Assembly: GCA_013388515.1 (NCBI GenBank)
Contig: JACAFC010000119.1
Location: forward strand, 1 to 35,314
DNA length: 35,314 nt
Direction of reading: 5' to 3'
Source: Ignavibacteriaceae bacterium
GTDB taxonomy: Bacteria > Bacteroidota > Ignavibacteria > Ignavibacteriales > Ignavibacteriaceae
Below are positions 1 through 8,239 of the stretch, in pieces. Both the position numbers and the translations under genes were made by a program. Below the pieces are notes generated by a model. It made no database searches and had not been told where the DNA came from. It worked only from the letters and a program-made list of their open reading frames with translations. Every line of letters begins with the position of its first letter. The first letter of the stretch is position 1.

Positions 1-816
1 ATTTCATCCAAAAAAGTTGAGGGGGTGATAAGAAATAAAATTGTGCAAGCGGTTACGCTTACTGGAAGTACACCCGCAGGAAAATCTGTTGCATCTATTG
101 CTGGAAGTGAAGTTAAAAAAACTTTACTCGAATTGGGCGGAAGCGATCCTTATGTAATTCTTGAGGATGCTGATTTGGAATCTGCTGCCGAAATTTGTGT
201 GAATGCTCGACTCATTAATGGAGGTCAAAGCTGTATTGCTGCAAAACGGTTCATAGTTGTTGATGAAATTTATAAAAAGTTTGAAGAGTTATTTGTTCTG
301 AAAATGAAAACAAAAAAAATGGGCGACCCGTTTGATGCAACTAATCATTTGGGTCCGCAAGCTAGAAATGATTTAAGAGATGAACTCCATGAACAAGTAA
401 AACTCAGCATACAAAAAGGAGCCAAACTTTTACTTGGTGGAGAGATTCCGAAAATTAAGGGAGCTTACTATCCTCCAACTGTTTTAGCTAATATAATGCC
501 AGGAATGCCAGCTTATGACGAAGAAATTTTTGGGCCTGTTGCATCACTCATTAAAGTGAAAAATGAAAAAGAAGCAATTAAAGTAGCAAATGCAACAACC
601 TTTGGACTGGGTGCAGCAGTATTCACAGAAGATGTAAAAAGGGGAGAAAGAATTGCTGAAATGGAATTGATTTCAGGTGCTTGTTTTGTAAACGATTCTG
701 TTCGCTCAGATCCGCGCTTACCTTTTGGTGGTGTAAAAGAATCTGGTTATGGAAGAGAATTAGGTCTATTTGGCATTCGTGAGTTTGTGAATATTAAAGC
801 AGTTTGCATTAAATAA
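1..816 (+). CDS. Aldehyde dehydrogenase, succinate-semialdehyde type (5' end missing)
   Basis: This is the C-terminal part (about 271 residues) of an NAD(P)-dependent aldehyde dehydrogenase; the frame is open from base 1, so the gene begins outside the window and the GTG at 25 is internal. Seen directly: the ELGGSDPYVILEDADLE block with the general-base Glu (codon at 130), then GQSCIAAKRF with the nucleophilic Cys exactly 34 residues later, the classical E268/C302 spacing. EEIFGPVASL and PFGGVKESGYGRELG close the domain. The GQSCIAAKRF and GYGRELGLFGIREF wording is typical of succinate-semialdehyde dehydrogenases, which oxidise succinate semialdehyde to succinate in the cytosol; the exact substrate is inferred. 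Full-length relatives have about 455 residues, so roughly 185 are missing. Confidence 0.9.
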   Translation: MSSKKVEGVIRNKIVQAVTLTGSTPAGKSVASIAGSEVKKTLLELGGSDPYVILEDADLESAAEICVNARLINGGQSCIAAKRFIVVDEIYKKFEELFVLKMKTKKMGDPFDATNHLGPQARNDLRDELHEQVKLSIQKGAKLLLGGEIPKIKGAYYPPTVLANIMPGMPAYDEEIFGPVASLIKVKNEKEAIKVANATTFGLGAAVFTEDVKRGERIAEMELISGACFVNDSVRSDPRLPFGGVKESGYGRELGLFGIREFVNIKAVCIK

Positions 817-845
817 CAATAAGCAATATAAAAAGCCATAATGTT

Positions 846-924
846 ATTGCGAGCAAAATGTAATGAAGCGAAGCAATCTCTGTTGAATTTTGTAGATTTC
901 TTCGGGAATATAGTCCCTCGCCAT
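846..924. repeat. REP-like imperfect inverted repeat
   Basis: The gap between the aldehyde dehydrogenase and truA holds a nested inverted repeat. The outer arms ATTGCGAG (846-853) and CTCGCCAT (917-924) pair with one mismatch; the inner arms GAAGCAATCT (870-879) and AGATTTCTTC (894-903) also pair with one mismatch. The base composition is more GC-rich than the surroundings. The words ATTGCGAG, GAAGCAATCT and CTCGC-ATGACA resemble dispersed palindromic elements common in Bacteroidota-related genomes, so it is probably one degenerate copy of a chromosomal repeat family. Only one copy lies in this window. Confidence 0.6.
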
Positions 925-941
925 GACACGGAGCTGTTTAA

Positions 942-1670
942 ATGAATAATTATAAACTTCTAATTCAATATGACGGAACTGAGTACGCTGGTTGGCAATA
1001 TCAGGATAATGCGGTAACAATTCAGCAGAAAATTTTTGCGGCAATTAAAACTCTGATTGGAGAGAATGTAAATCTAATTGGATCAGGAAGAACTGATGCT
1101 GGAGTTCATGCACTAGGCCAGGTAGCCAATTTTGCTACTGAAAAAGATATAGATGTTTCAAAATTTCAGTATTCTCTTAATTCCATCTTGCCCAAGGACA
1201 TTTCAATTCTTAAATTGGAAAAGACTTTTGAATCATTCCACTCACGGTTTGATGCAAAAGAAAGAATTTATTTATATCTGATTTCCAAATACAAATCACC
1301 TTTCTACGATAGATTTTCTTATTTCTATCATGGTAGGTTGGAATGTGATAGGCTCAATTCAATTGCGAAAGTGTTTTTAGGCAAACATGACTTCACTTCC
1401 TTCTGTAAAAAGAATTCTGAAACTGAAAATAAAGTATGCACTGTTTTCAATATTCATTGGAAAGAAACTAAAGGAATGATATTTTTTCGCATCGAAGCAG
1501 ATAGATTTTTACACGGTATGGTAAGAACAGTAGCGGGAACATTACTGGATTCATTTAAAAATAATTTAGATGAAACACACATTATAAAAGTTTTGGAACA
1601 AAAAAATCGAGAAGCTGCAGGAGAGAGTGTTCCGGCAAAAGGATTATTTTTATTCAAAGTGAAATATTAA
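942..1670 (+). CDS. truA: tRNA pseudouridine(38-40) synthase TruA
   Basis: Isomerises uridines 38-40 in the anticodon arm of many tRNAs to pseudouridine. The N-terminal YDGTEYAGWQ block and the GSGRTDAGVHALGQ motif with catalytic Asp52 are clear. The second half shows HDFTSFCKK and FLHGMVRTVAGTL, the paired strand and helix of the TruA fold. At 242 residues it has the usual family length and appears complete. The ATG follows the REP-like repeat directly without an obvious Shine-Dalgarno sequence. It stands alone on this strand: the next gene begins about 190 bases later behind its own strong ribosome-binding site. Confidence 0.96.
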   Translation: MNNYKLLIQYDGTEYAGWQYQDNAVTIQQKIFAAIKTLIGENVNLIGSGRTDAGVHALGQVANFATEKDIDVSKFQYSLNSILPKDISILKLEKTFESFHSRFDAKERIYLYLISKYKSPFYDRFSYFYHGRLECDRLNSIAKVFLGKHDFTSFCKKNSETENKVCTVFNIHWKETKGMIFFRIEADRFLHGMVRTVAGTLLDSFKNNLDETHIIKVLEQKNREAAGESVPAKGLFLFKVKY

Positions 1671-1846
1671 ATATTAATTGCGATCTAATTTCAAAAACTA
1701 TTTTTATAATGATGAAAAACAATTTTGACCGGATTATTAATATTTCTTTTAGTTTAGGGCAAAAAGGTAAAACTTTTTATTTATTTGTCACTTACAAGTA
1801 AAATTAGTCACTAATTAAATTAAAGTTAGGTGTTGTATAATAATAT

Positions 1847-1852
1847 AGGAGG
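1847..1852 (+). promoter_or_regulatory. Ribosome-binding site AGGAGG deciding the DUF2231-type start
   Basis: A full AGGAGG lies five bases before the ATG at 1858. It overlaps the possible GTG start at 1852, so the ATG is the better start. Confidence 0.75.
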
Positions 1853-1857
1853 TGTAC

Positions 1858-2322
1858 ATGGAGTTTCTTTCAGCTTTTCATCCTAAGGTAGTTCACTTTC
1901 CCATTGCTTTCCTTCTTGGATACTTTTTATTTGAGCTGCTTGGAATTCTTTTAAAGAAGGAGTTTCTTTCTAAAGCTGCTCATTTACTTTTATTACTCGG
2001 TGTACTTGGTGCACTTGCAGCTGTTATGACTGGCAGAGAAGCTGAAGAGGCTTTTGAATATTGGAATAAACAGAGTGGAGAGCTGGTAGAGGAACATGAA
2101 TTATATGCAAACCTTACATTATGGTATTTTACAGGGCTCCTTGTTTTAAGAACTTTTATTGCTTTTAAGAAAAAGTTTGTTGGTGTTGTGCAGTATGTAG
2201 TTTTGTTATTAACCATTATTGGTGTGTACTTTATTTATCAAACGGGTGAACTCGGCGGTAAAATGGTATATGAACACGGAGTTGGTACTGAATATAAAAT
2301 TAAGCAAATGGAATCAGAGTAG
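1858..2322 (+). CDS. DUF2231-type integral membrane protein
   Basis: A 154-residue membrane protein with about four transmembrane segments (roughly residues 12-32, 40-58, 82-102 and 110-130). The N-terminal FHPKVVHFPIAFLLGY (conserved HP..VHFP), the central TGREAEE with a following HE pair, and the C-terminal GELGGKMVYEHGVGTEY are hallmarks of the DUF2231 family. That family is often found beside cytochrome or redox membrane proteins, and its conserved histidines suggest haem or metal binding; none of this is proven here. The ATG at 1858 is chosen for its AGGAGG; a GTG six bases upstream is possible. The next membrane-protein gene starts six bases after the stop, suggesting a two-gene unit. 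Confidence 0.82.
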   Translation: MEFLSAFHPKVVHFPIAFLLGYFLFELLGILLKKEFLSKAAHLLLLLGVLGALAAVMTGREAEEAFEYWNKQSGELVEEHELYANLTLWYFTGLLVLRTFIAFKKKFVGVVQYVVLLLTIIGVYFIYQTGELGGKMVYEHGVGTEYKIKQMESE

Positions 2323-2328
2323 TTTTAG

Positions 2329-3135
2329 TTGGAACATAAAGTCAAAAGTACTCTGTTAATCATATCAATTGTCCTAGTAAATGTAATAGGTTTTGCATTA
2401 AAGTATTTTAATCTGGATACTTTTGTTGTCTTACTGGGATTTAGATTTCACTTAAGTGCAGTTTTGCCTTTAATTATAGTATTCAAATGGAGGAATTTAA
2501 CTTCTTTAAAAGAAATATTTGGTCATCCACCACTTAAGAAAATATCTGGGGTTCTTTTTACTTTCCTGTTTATTTCGATTCTATTTCTAGCAGCTGTTTA
2601 CTTATCTGGAAAGGCGGAAATAGGTGATCCTGAATATTTTTATGAGTTTGGGCTTTCTTCAATAGCAGATTTTCCTATTTATTTAATCTGGAATTCTCTG
2701 CAGCTGTTTGCATTATATATCTTTCTTGTAATTGTTAACCAGAGTTTTAAACATGCATTTATCATTAATCTCTTAATTTTAGTTTTATTATTTGCGTTTG
2801 AGTTCATACCACTAAAAAAGGGATCTATTGATTATTGGGGCATTTCATCCTTTTTTATCATGACTATAAATGCTGCATTAATTTTGAACTACCTTAATAA
2901 TGTTTATCTTTTTGTGATTTTAGTATTCTCAACTATTTGGTTTAGTCTTTTGGCATTTGGGTCAAGTTCGCCCATATTGATAAATATTTTTTTTGCTGCT
3001 AACTATTTTAGTTGGGAGGGTTTTTTTACGGTTGAGAAAAATCTATCAAATTATTTTATTCCTGCACATTTCCTTTTAGTACTTATTTTTTTGATTATCA
3101 CTGCAATAATTAAAAAACGAAAACCTAACGCATAG
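2329..3135 (+). CDS. Unknown multi-pass membrane protein
   Basis: A 268-residue, strongly hydrophobic protein with about eight predicted transmembrane stretches, ending in a basic tail (KKRKPNA). I do not recognise a family or any catalytic motif. The only workable start is TTG at 2329, six bases after the preceding DUF2231-type gene; the next in-frame Met is deep inside a membrane segment, so either TTG is used or the start is something rarer. The tight spacing implies co-transcription with that gene. The alternation of long hydrophobic runs with short charged loops argues that it is a real protein rather than a chance reading frame. Confidence 0.7.
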   Translation: MEHKVKSTLLIISIVLVNVIGFALKYFNLDTFVVLLGFRFHLSAVLPLIIVFKWRNLTSLKEIFGHPPLKKISGVLFTFLFISILFLAAVYLSGKAEIGDPEYFYEFGLSSIADFPIYLIWNSLQLFALYIFLVIVNQSFKHAFIINLLILVLLFAFEFIPLKKGSIDYWGISSFFIMTINAALILNYLNNVYLFVILVFSTIWFSLLAFGSSSPILINIFFAANYFSWEGFFTVEKNLSNYFIPAHFLLVLIFLIITAIIKKRKPNA

Positions 3136-3182
3136 AACAAAATTTAAAATTTTGTAACTTTCAGTGTAAAAAAAACATACAA

Positions 3183-3767
3183 ATGAACAAATCACTCCTT
3201 GCATTTTTATTTATTATCATAACTTCAAGTTCAAGTTTTAGTGCAGATAAGGCACGAGGAGTTTTTGTTTCCTTCGGTGTTGGCCCACGTTTACCATTAA
3301 GCAATTTTTCGCAATCAACTGATATTGGATACGGATTTAATTTAGAAATATCTTATACAGATAATCAACTTCTTCCGTTTTTCTTGTATACAAAATTAGG
3401 TTACGAACAATATCCTGGTTCTCAGAGTTATTATGAATCAACCGATTATTCAAATTTTTCAACAACAGGTATTCCAATTAATCTTGGTGTCCGATATTTT
3501 TTCCCACCGTTGCTTGAAAGTGCATTTCTGCTTATTCCTGTTGCAGAAGTTTCTGCATCTTTTTCTTATTTGCGTGAGCTTCATCAATATAAATTAACCT
3601 CAGGCAAAAGCAACCATTTTACAGAAAATTATAAATTTGGTTTTAGTGCTGGTGTTGGAGTATCTATGTTTATAATGGAAATACTAACCTCGTATAACTA
3701 TTTTCCAAAGAACCAATTTATGTCGGCAGACCTGAAGATTAGATTACCGCTGATAGTAATTTTTTAG
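3183..3767 (+). CDS. Secreted beta-barrel-like outer-membrane protein
   Basis: A 194-residue protein that begins with a Sec signal peptide (Lys3, hydrophobic core to about residue 15, Ser-rich region, likely cleavage near SFSA-DKARG). The mature part alternates aromatic and polar residues in short strands (for example GYGFNLEISYTDN, LGVRYFF, YKFGFSAGVGVSMF) and ends in Phe. This is the pattern of small outer-membrane beta-barrels of the porin-family/OmpW-like type. No specific family is recognised, so the function is unknown. The stop lies eight bases before the enoyl-CoA hydratase start, so the two may share a transcript. Confidence 0.72.
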   Translation: MNKSLLAFLFIIITSSSSFSADKARGVFVSFGVGPRLPLSNFSQSTDIGYGFNLEISYTDNQLLPFFLYTKLGYEQYPGSQSYYESTDYSNFSTTGIPINLGVRYFFPPLLESAFLLIPVAEVSASFSYLRELHQYKLTSGKSNHFTENYKFGFSAGVGVSMFIMEILTSYNYFPKNQFMSADLKIRLPLIVIF

Positions 3768-3775
3768 AGGAGAAA

Positions 3776-4558
3776 ATGAATTATCAAAATTTGATTTTAG
3801 AACAACAAGACACAATAGCAATTGTAAAGATAAATCGACCTGAGAAACTTAATTCCCTCGACAAACTAACCCTTGAAGAATTAAAACATATCTTTAATTC
3901 ATTAAATGAAAATGATTCAATTCTTGTAATTGTAATTACAGGTACCGGTGAAAAAGCATTTGCTGCTGGGGCTGATATTTCCGAAATAAGTCAGCTTGAT
4001 ATGATTTCAGCAAAATCATTTTCTGAAAAAGGTCAAGAAGTATTTTATTCAATCGAAAACATGAAAAAACCTGTAATTGCTGCAGTTAATGGTTTTGCTT
4101 TAGGCGGCGGATGTGAGCTTGCACTATCATGTCACATCAGAATTGCTTCGGAGAATGCGAAGTTTGGCCAGCCGGAAGTAAATCTAGGATTAATACCAGG
4201 ATATGGAGGAACTCAGAGATTAACCAGGTTAATCAATTCAGGCCGATCTGCTGAAATGATTCTTACTGGCGATGTAATTGATGCTAATGAGGCGTTACGA
4301 ATTGGTCTTGTAAACCATGTTTATCCTAAAACTGATTTATTAACGAAAGCTATTGAAATCGCGAAGAAGATATCTTCAAAAGGGCAGCAAGCAATTAGGC
4401 TTGCTTTAAAAGCAATTAATATGGTTGATCAGGTTTCAGATGCCGAAGGACAAAAGTATGAAGCTAGCTTATTTGCAATTTGCTGCGGCACTGAAGACTT
4501 TAAAGAAGGGACAAACGCTTTTTTACAAAAAAGAAAACCTATTTTTAAGAACAAATGA
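3776..4558 (+). CDS. Enoyl-CoA hydratase (crotonase family)
   Basis: A 260-residue crotonase-fold enzyme that hydrates trans-2-enoyl-CoA to 3-hydroxyacyl-CoA, in beta-oxidation or a related CoA pathway in the cytosol. The oxyanion-hole segments AAGADISEI (residues 63-71) and ALGGGCELALSC (108-119) are intact. The two catalytic glutamates are present at E114 and E134, 20 residues apart as in rat mitochondrial crotonase. EVNLGLIPGYGGTQRL supports a true hydratase rather than an isomerase lacking one Glu. A GAGGAG ribosome-binding site sits just before the ATG. The exact chain-length preference cannot be read from sequence. Confidence 0.93.
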   Translation: MNYQNLILEQQDTIAIVKINRPEKLNSLDKLTLEELKHIFNSLNENDSILVIVITGTGEKAFAAGADISEISQLDMISAKSFSEKGQEVFYSIENMKKPVIAAVNGFALGGGCELALSCHIRIASENAKFGQPEVNLGLIPGYGGTQRLTRLINSGRSAEMILTGDVIDANEALRIGLVNHVYPKTDLLTKAIEIAKKISSKGQQAIRLALKAINMVDQVSDAEGQKYEASLFAICCGTEDFKEGTNAFLQKRKPIFKNK

Positions 4559-4582
4559 ATTTTATAAACAGATTTTTTAATT

Positions 4583-5578
4583 ATGATCCCAAAACTGAAT
4601 TTAAAAAAAATAATAATCGTTTTTTTTATCTTTTCTATTTTACTGCTTCTATCCAATTCTATAGTATCGTATTTATTTCCTGAAGTAAGCAACCAAACTA
4701 AAAAGCCAATTACCAAAAAAGAAATTGAATTGAAATTTTTTCAATCCTTAAAAAGTTTTGCCATTAAGGATGAGTGGATTGATTCAGTAATGAAAAAATC
4801 GCGTTTTGTAAAATTCAAAGTTAATGTTCCTTATGATTTACCTATTTCCCAGATTCTTGGGGATATTACTCGATCACTTGCAGATTATAAAACTGAAATC
4901 AATGCTAAAGAAACTAAAATTAATGGCAAAACATCGATGCAAATTTCACAAAAAAAAGAGCCCGTACTATTAGCAGATTTTGTGTACAACAGTGATATTC
5001 AGAGAACTGAGAATAAATCTGCGCTTTTTATTTATGGAAGAAATGCTAAAGAAGCGGAGTACGATTCATTATTTCGCAATATACCCAATGATTATTCCGC
5101 ATTACTCACACCTTCAAAATCTGCCTCTCTTTATACCCGCTGGCTGAATGACAATGGATTTAATTATGCTGTAATTCTTGATGATGAAATAACTGAATTG
5201 GAGTATAAAATTGATGAAAATTATTCTCAGAAAAGATTAATTCTGATTGTTAAAAATTTAGTTTCATCTTTTCCACGAGCACTGTTTTTTGTTTTCGATA
5301 AAAACTCTGCCATATTCACATCTTATACTTATTCTATTTTAAAACGCGAATTTGAGAAGCTAAAAATAAAATTTTGCACGAGCGATTCATTAAAATTTAT
5401 TATCGATGAAGACCTGAACGCTTCGGCTGAATTTGTTAAATTTGTTAAAAACATCAAACCGGGCAGCATCAACAAAATTGTAGTATCAATTGATTCATTT
5501 TTAGCACTTACGGAGGATATAAGAAAATTAATACGTATCGGTTATAAATTTGTTAAACCTGAAGCAATAAAAATTTAA
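4583..5578 (+). CDS. Unknown protein with N-terminal membrane anchor
   Basis: A 331-residue protein with a basic N-terminus, one hydrophobic span (about residues 9-31) and a long soluble domain that should lie outside the cytoplasmic membrane. The soluble part has alternating alpha/beta character and a C-terminal segment KIVVSIDSFLALTEDIRKL. I do not recognise it firmly. The arrangement of one anchor plus an alpha/beta domain ending in a short 'I-V-I-D-S-....-L' strand-helix faintly recalls divergent polysaccharide deacetylases (YibQ type), but no metal-binding His/Asp motif is visible. It follows the enoyl-CoA hydratase by 24 bases and ends two bases from the convergent M16 gene. Confidence 0.7.
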   Translation: MIPKLNLKKIIIVFFIFSILLLLSNSIVSYLFPEVSNQTKKPITKKEIELKFFQSLKSFAIKDEWIDSVMKKSRFVKFKVNVPYDLPISQILGDITRSLADYKTEINAKETKINGKTSMQISQKKEPVLLADFVYNSDIQRTENKSALFIYGRNAKEAEYDSLFRNIPNDYSALLTPSKSASLYTRWLNDNGFNYAVILDDEITELEYKIDENYSQKRLILIVKNLVSSFPRALFFVFDKNSAIFTSYTYSILKREFEKLKIKFCTSDSLKFIIDEDLNASAEFVKFVKNIKPGSINKIVVSIDSFLALTEDIRKLIRIGYKFVKPEAIKI

Positions 5579-5580
5579 TT

Positions 5581-6954
5581 CTATTCGATTATTTGTCCAT
5601 TTTCATTAATTATTTGTACAGTTCCTTTAGAAAAGTTGGAAAAAGAGTCCAATAATTTTATCCTATTGCCAACAAGCACTATTGAAAGCTCATCTAACCT
5701 AATGTTTAACAAAGCTGATTTATTCACTTCTTCAATGGTCACATTTCGCACATTCTGGAGATAATTATTGAAATAAGAAAGGGGAAGGTCGTGAATGGCT
5801 AACAATGATAGATTTGAAACCATTTGATTATCAGATTCAAATTGAGAGGGGAATCGCCTAATCATTGAGGATAGAGTAAAATCTAATTCTTGTATTGTTA
5901 CGCCGTCCTTTATTTTTTTAAGTTCATTAAGAATCTCGTTTACAGCAGCAAATGTATTTTCAGTTGAAACTGATGTCGATACACAAAAATCACCAGAATA
6001 TTTATAATAGGAAAATGTAGATGATACTCCATAAGTAAATCCTTTTTGTTCGCGTAGGTTTAAATTTAATCTGCTTGTAAACTGACCTCCCAAAATCATA
6101 TTCATTACAGTTCGAGCAAAATAATCGGGTGTTTGACGCTTTTCAGATTGATGACCGATTCGAACTTCGGTTTGAACAGCATTTTCTTTATTTAGAATAT
6201 ACACTTTTGAAGTGTTTACAGTTTTTCCAAACTTAGCCGAACTTGCTTTATTAATGTTGTTCCAACTGCTTAAATTAGATTCCAATAAGTTTATAAGTTT
6301 TTCGGGCTGAATGTTTCCTGTTACTATAAGCTGTGAATTAACAGGGGCAAAATAATCTTTATAAAAATTTTTTATGTCCTCTAAATTGATATTAGCCAGA
6401 CATGTTTCATCGCCTAATACAGGATTTGAATAAGAATTGTCATGAAAGTAGATTACTTTATTGAAAAGTAAATCAGCCATTTCTTCGGGGTCATCTTTTT
6501 GCTGTAAAAGTTTAACTTCAACTTTTCTTTTTTCTCTCTGGAAATCATTAATATTAAAACGAGGTTTCAAAATGATTAAGCTGAATAATTCAAGTGTCCG
6601 CTCGAAATTTTCGGTTAGTGCTCTGATGGAAAGATAAACATTATCATGATTACATGTTGCGGAAAAAGAAGAACCCAGTAACTCAAATTCTTCACTAAGT
6701 TCTAAAGAATTGTACTCACCAGCCCCCTCATCTATCATCATTGCAAATAAATTTGCAAGTCCTTTTTTTTCTGCCGGATCAAAAGAACTTCCACAATTAG
6801 CAATTAGGTTTATTCTTATTAAAGGGAGAAAATCTCTTTGCACAAACAAAACTTTTAAACCGTTTGAGAGTAAGAAAGTTTTAATTTCAGGAAGATTGAA
6901 CTTTATTTCTTCTTTGGGCTGGGGAATTATTGAACGGTCGATTTTTTTCAACAT
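5581..6954 (-). CDS. M16 family peptidase, non-catalytic partner subunit
   Basis: A 457-residue M16-fold protein. The position that would hold the zinc motif HXXEH reads GLANLFAMMIDEGAG, so both His ligands and the catalytic Glu are missing. The C-terminal half keeps NMILGGQFTSRLNLNLREQKGFTYGV, the Arg/Tyr-containing segment that contacts substrate in M16 enzymes. This is the pattern of the inactive subunit in two-gene M16B proteases (the alpha-type partner of processing peptidases). Its start overlaps the end of the catalytic M16 gene by seven bases, so the two are translationally coupled and presumably form a heterodimer. No signal peptide is evident, so the pair is probably cytoplasmic. 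Confidence 0.9.
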   Translation of the reverse strand: MLKKIDRSIIPQPKEEIKFNLPEIKTFLLSNGLKVLFVQRDFLPLIRINLIANCGSSFDPAEKKGLANLFAMMIDEGAGEYNSLELSEEFELLGSSFSATCNHDNVYLSIRALTENFERTLELFSLIILKPRFNINDFQREKRKVEVKLLQQKDDPEEMADLLFNKVIYFHDNSYSNPVLGDETCLANINLEDIKNFYKDYFAPVNSQLIVTGNIQPEKLINLLESNLSSWNNINKASSAKFGKTVNTSKVYILNKENAVQTEVRIGHQSEKRQTPDYFARTVMNMILGGQFTSRLNLNLREQKGFTYGVSSTFSYYKYSGDFCVSTSVSTENTFAAVNEILNELKKIKDGVTIQELDFTLSSMIRRFPSQFESDNQMVSNLSLLAIHDLPLSYFNNYLQNVRNVTIEEVNKSALLNIRLDELSIVLVGNRIKLLDSFSNFSKGTVQIINENGQIIE

Positions 6955-8219
6955 ACTTTTTTGAGAGGCTTGACAATTAGTTCAACATAATTTTGAGTAA
7001 GGTATTTGCTGGCAACCATTTTAAGTGAAGTACTATTAATACTTTCGTATCTATTTAAATCGCTTATGAATGAATTGGGTTCACCGAGAAAATAGTTATA
7101 ACTGTTAAGGTGATCTGCCAAGTTGTCTATTTGTTGGAGCGAGTTAATAAAACTTGCTTTAATTCCATTTTTAGATTTTAATAACTCTCTTTCAATAACA
7201 CCATGAGTTTCAAGATGCTGAATTTCGTCAAATATGTCCTGCTTAATTTCAGAAATGTCCTTGCCTGGTTTTGCAGTTGCCACAATCATAAATATTCCAG
7301 TTAATTTGCCGGAAATCTGCATTGCTGATACATCTTGAGCAATTTCTTTTTCGAATACGAGTTTCTTATATAAACGAGAGTTTTTTGAACCGCTAAGTAT
7401 ATCCGCTAAAGTGTCCAGCGCTGCATCATCATTGCTGTATGCTTTATCTGAGTGCCAAGCTAAATAAATTCTCTCCAGTTGAACATTATCTTCGTACTGA
7501 AGGTAAATTGTTTTTTCAAGAGATGGTTTTTCGATATTGTCATTTCTAATAAAGCTATTTGATTGAATAGACTCGAAATACTTTTCAACAAGTTTCTTGC
7601 AATGATCAGTATCAAAATCTCCAGCAATAACTAAGCAGGCATTATGTGGTGAGTAGTAATTCTTAAAGAAAGTTGAAACATCCTCCAAAGTGTAACTTTG
7701 AATATCCTCTAGATATCCAATTGTAGGCCAGCTGTATGGAAATTCCTTTTTGAAGAGTGCAGCTAAAATTTTTTCCCAAGCTAATCCATATGGTTGATTT
7801 TCATAACGTTCCAAACGTTCATTTGAAACAACTCCTTTTTGATTGTCGAGTTTTTCAAGAGTTAATGCGGGAAGCAGAAAACCCATCCTATCAGATTCCA
7901 GCCAAAGTGCTAACTCTAAAAAATTAGACGGAACTTTTTCGTAGTAATTAGTTCTATCAAAAGTTGTTGATCCATTTAATGTTCCGCCTGCTTCTTGGAT
8001 GAGCCTAAAATGCATTTCTTTTGCTGCATTTTCTGATCCTTGAAACATCATGTGTTCAAACAAATGGGCAAGGCCTGTTTTACCTCTGGTTTCAAAAGCT
8101 GAACCAACTTTGTACCAAATATTTATTGCCGCCAAAGGTAAATTTTTATTCTGGTGAAGAATTACTTGTAAACCGTTAGAGAGATTGTACTTCTCATATT
8201 CAATGTTCAGGATTTTCAT
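6948..8219 (-). CDS. M16 family zinc metallopeptidase, catalytic subunit
   Basis: A 423-residue M16 peptidase with an intact inverted zinc motif HLFEH (His52, Glu55, His56) inside GLAHLFEHMMFQGSEN. The further Glu ligand is expected in the following helix around VVSNERLERYEN. It retains the N-terminal half-domain and the C-terminal half with NSRLYKKLVFEKEIAQDVSA. Family members degrade peptides or process precursors inside a clam-shell chamber built from two such halves from two subunits; here the second is the downstream inactive paralogue. It lies 20 bases downstream of lepB in the same direction. No signal peptide is visible. Confidence 0.93.
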   Translation of the reverse strand: MKILNIEYEKYNLSNGLQVILHQNKNLPLAAINIWYKVGSAFETRGKTGLAHLFEHMMFQGSENAAKEMHFRLIQEAGGTLNGSTTFDRTNYYEKVPSNFLELALWLESDRMGFLLPALTLEKLDNQKGVVSNERLERYENQPYGLAWEKILAALFKKEFPYSWPTIGYLEDIQSYTLEDVSTFFKNYYSPHNACLVIAGDFDTDHCKKLVEKYFESIQSNSFIRNDNIEKPSLEKTIYLQYEDNVQLERIYLAWHSDKAYSNDDAALDTLADILSGSKNSRLYKKLVFEKEIAQDVSAMQISGKLTGIFMIVATAKPGKDISEIKQDIFDEIQHLETHGVIERELLKSKNGIKASFINSLQQIDNLADHLNSYNYFLGEPNSFISDLNRYESINSTSLKMVASKYLTQNYVELIVKPLKKVC

Positions 8220-8239
8220 TGCTAGGATTTGATTAGGAA

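Noticed and set aside
1836-1841. Perfect TATAAT before the DUF2231-type gene
   Set aside because: A start seven bases downstream would fall inside the AGGAGG ribosome-binding site, and no -35 box lies at the right distance; in DNA this AT-rich the match can be chance.
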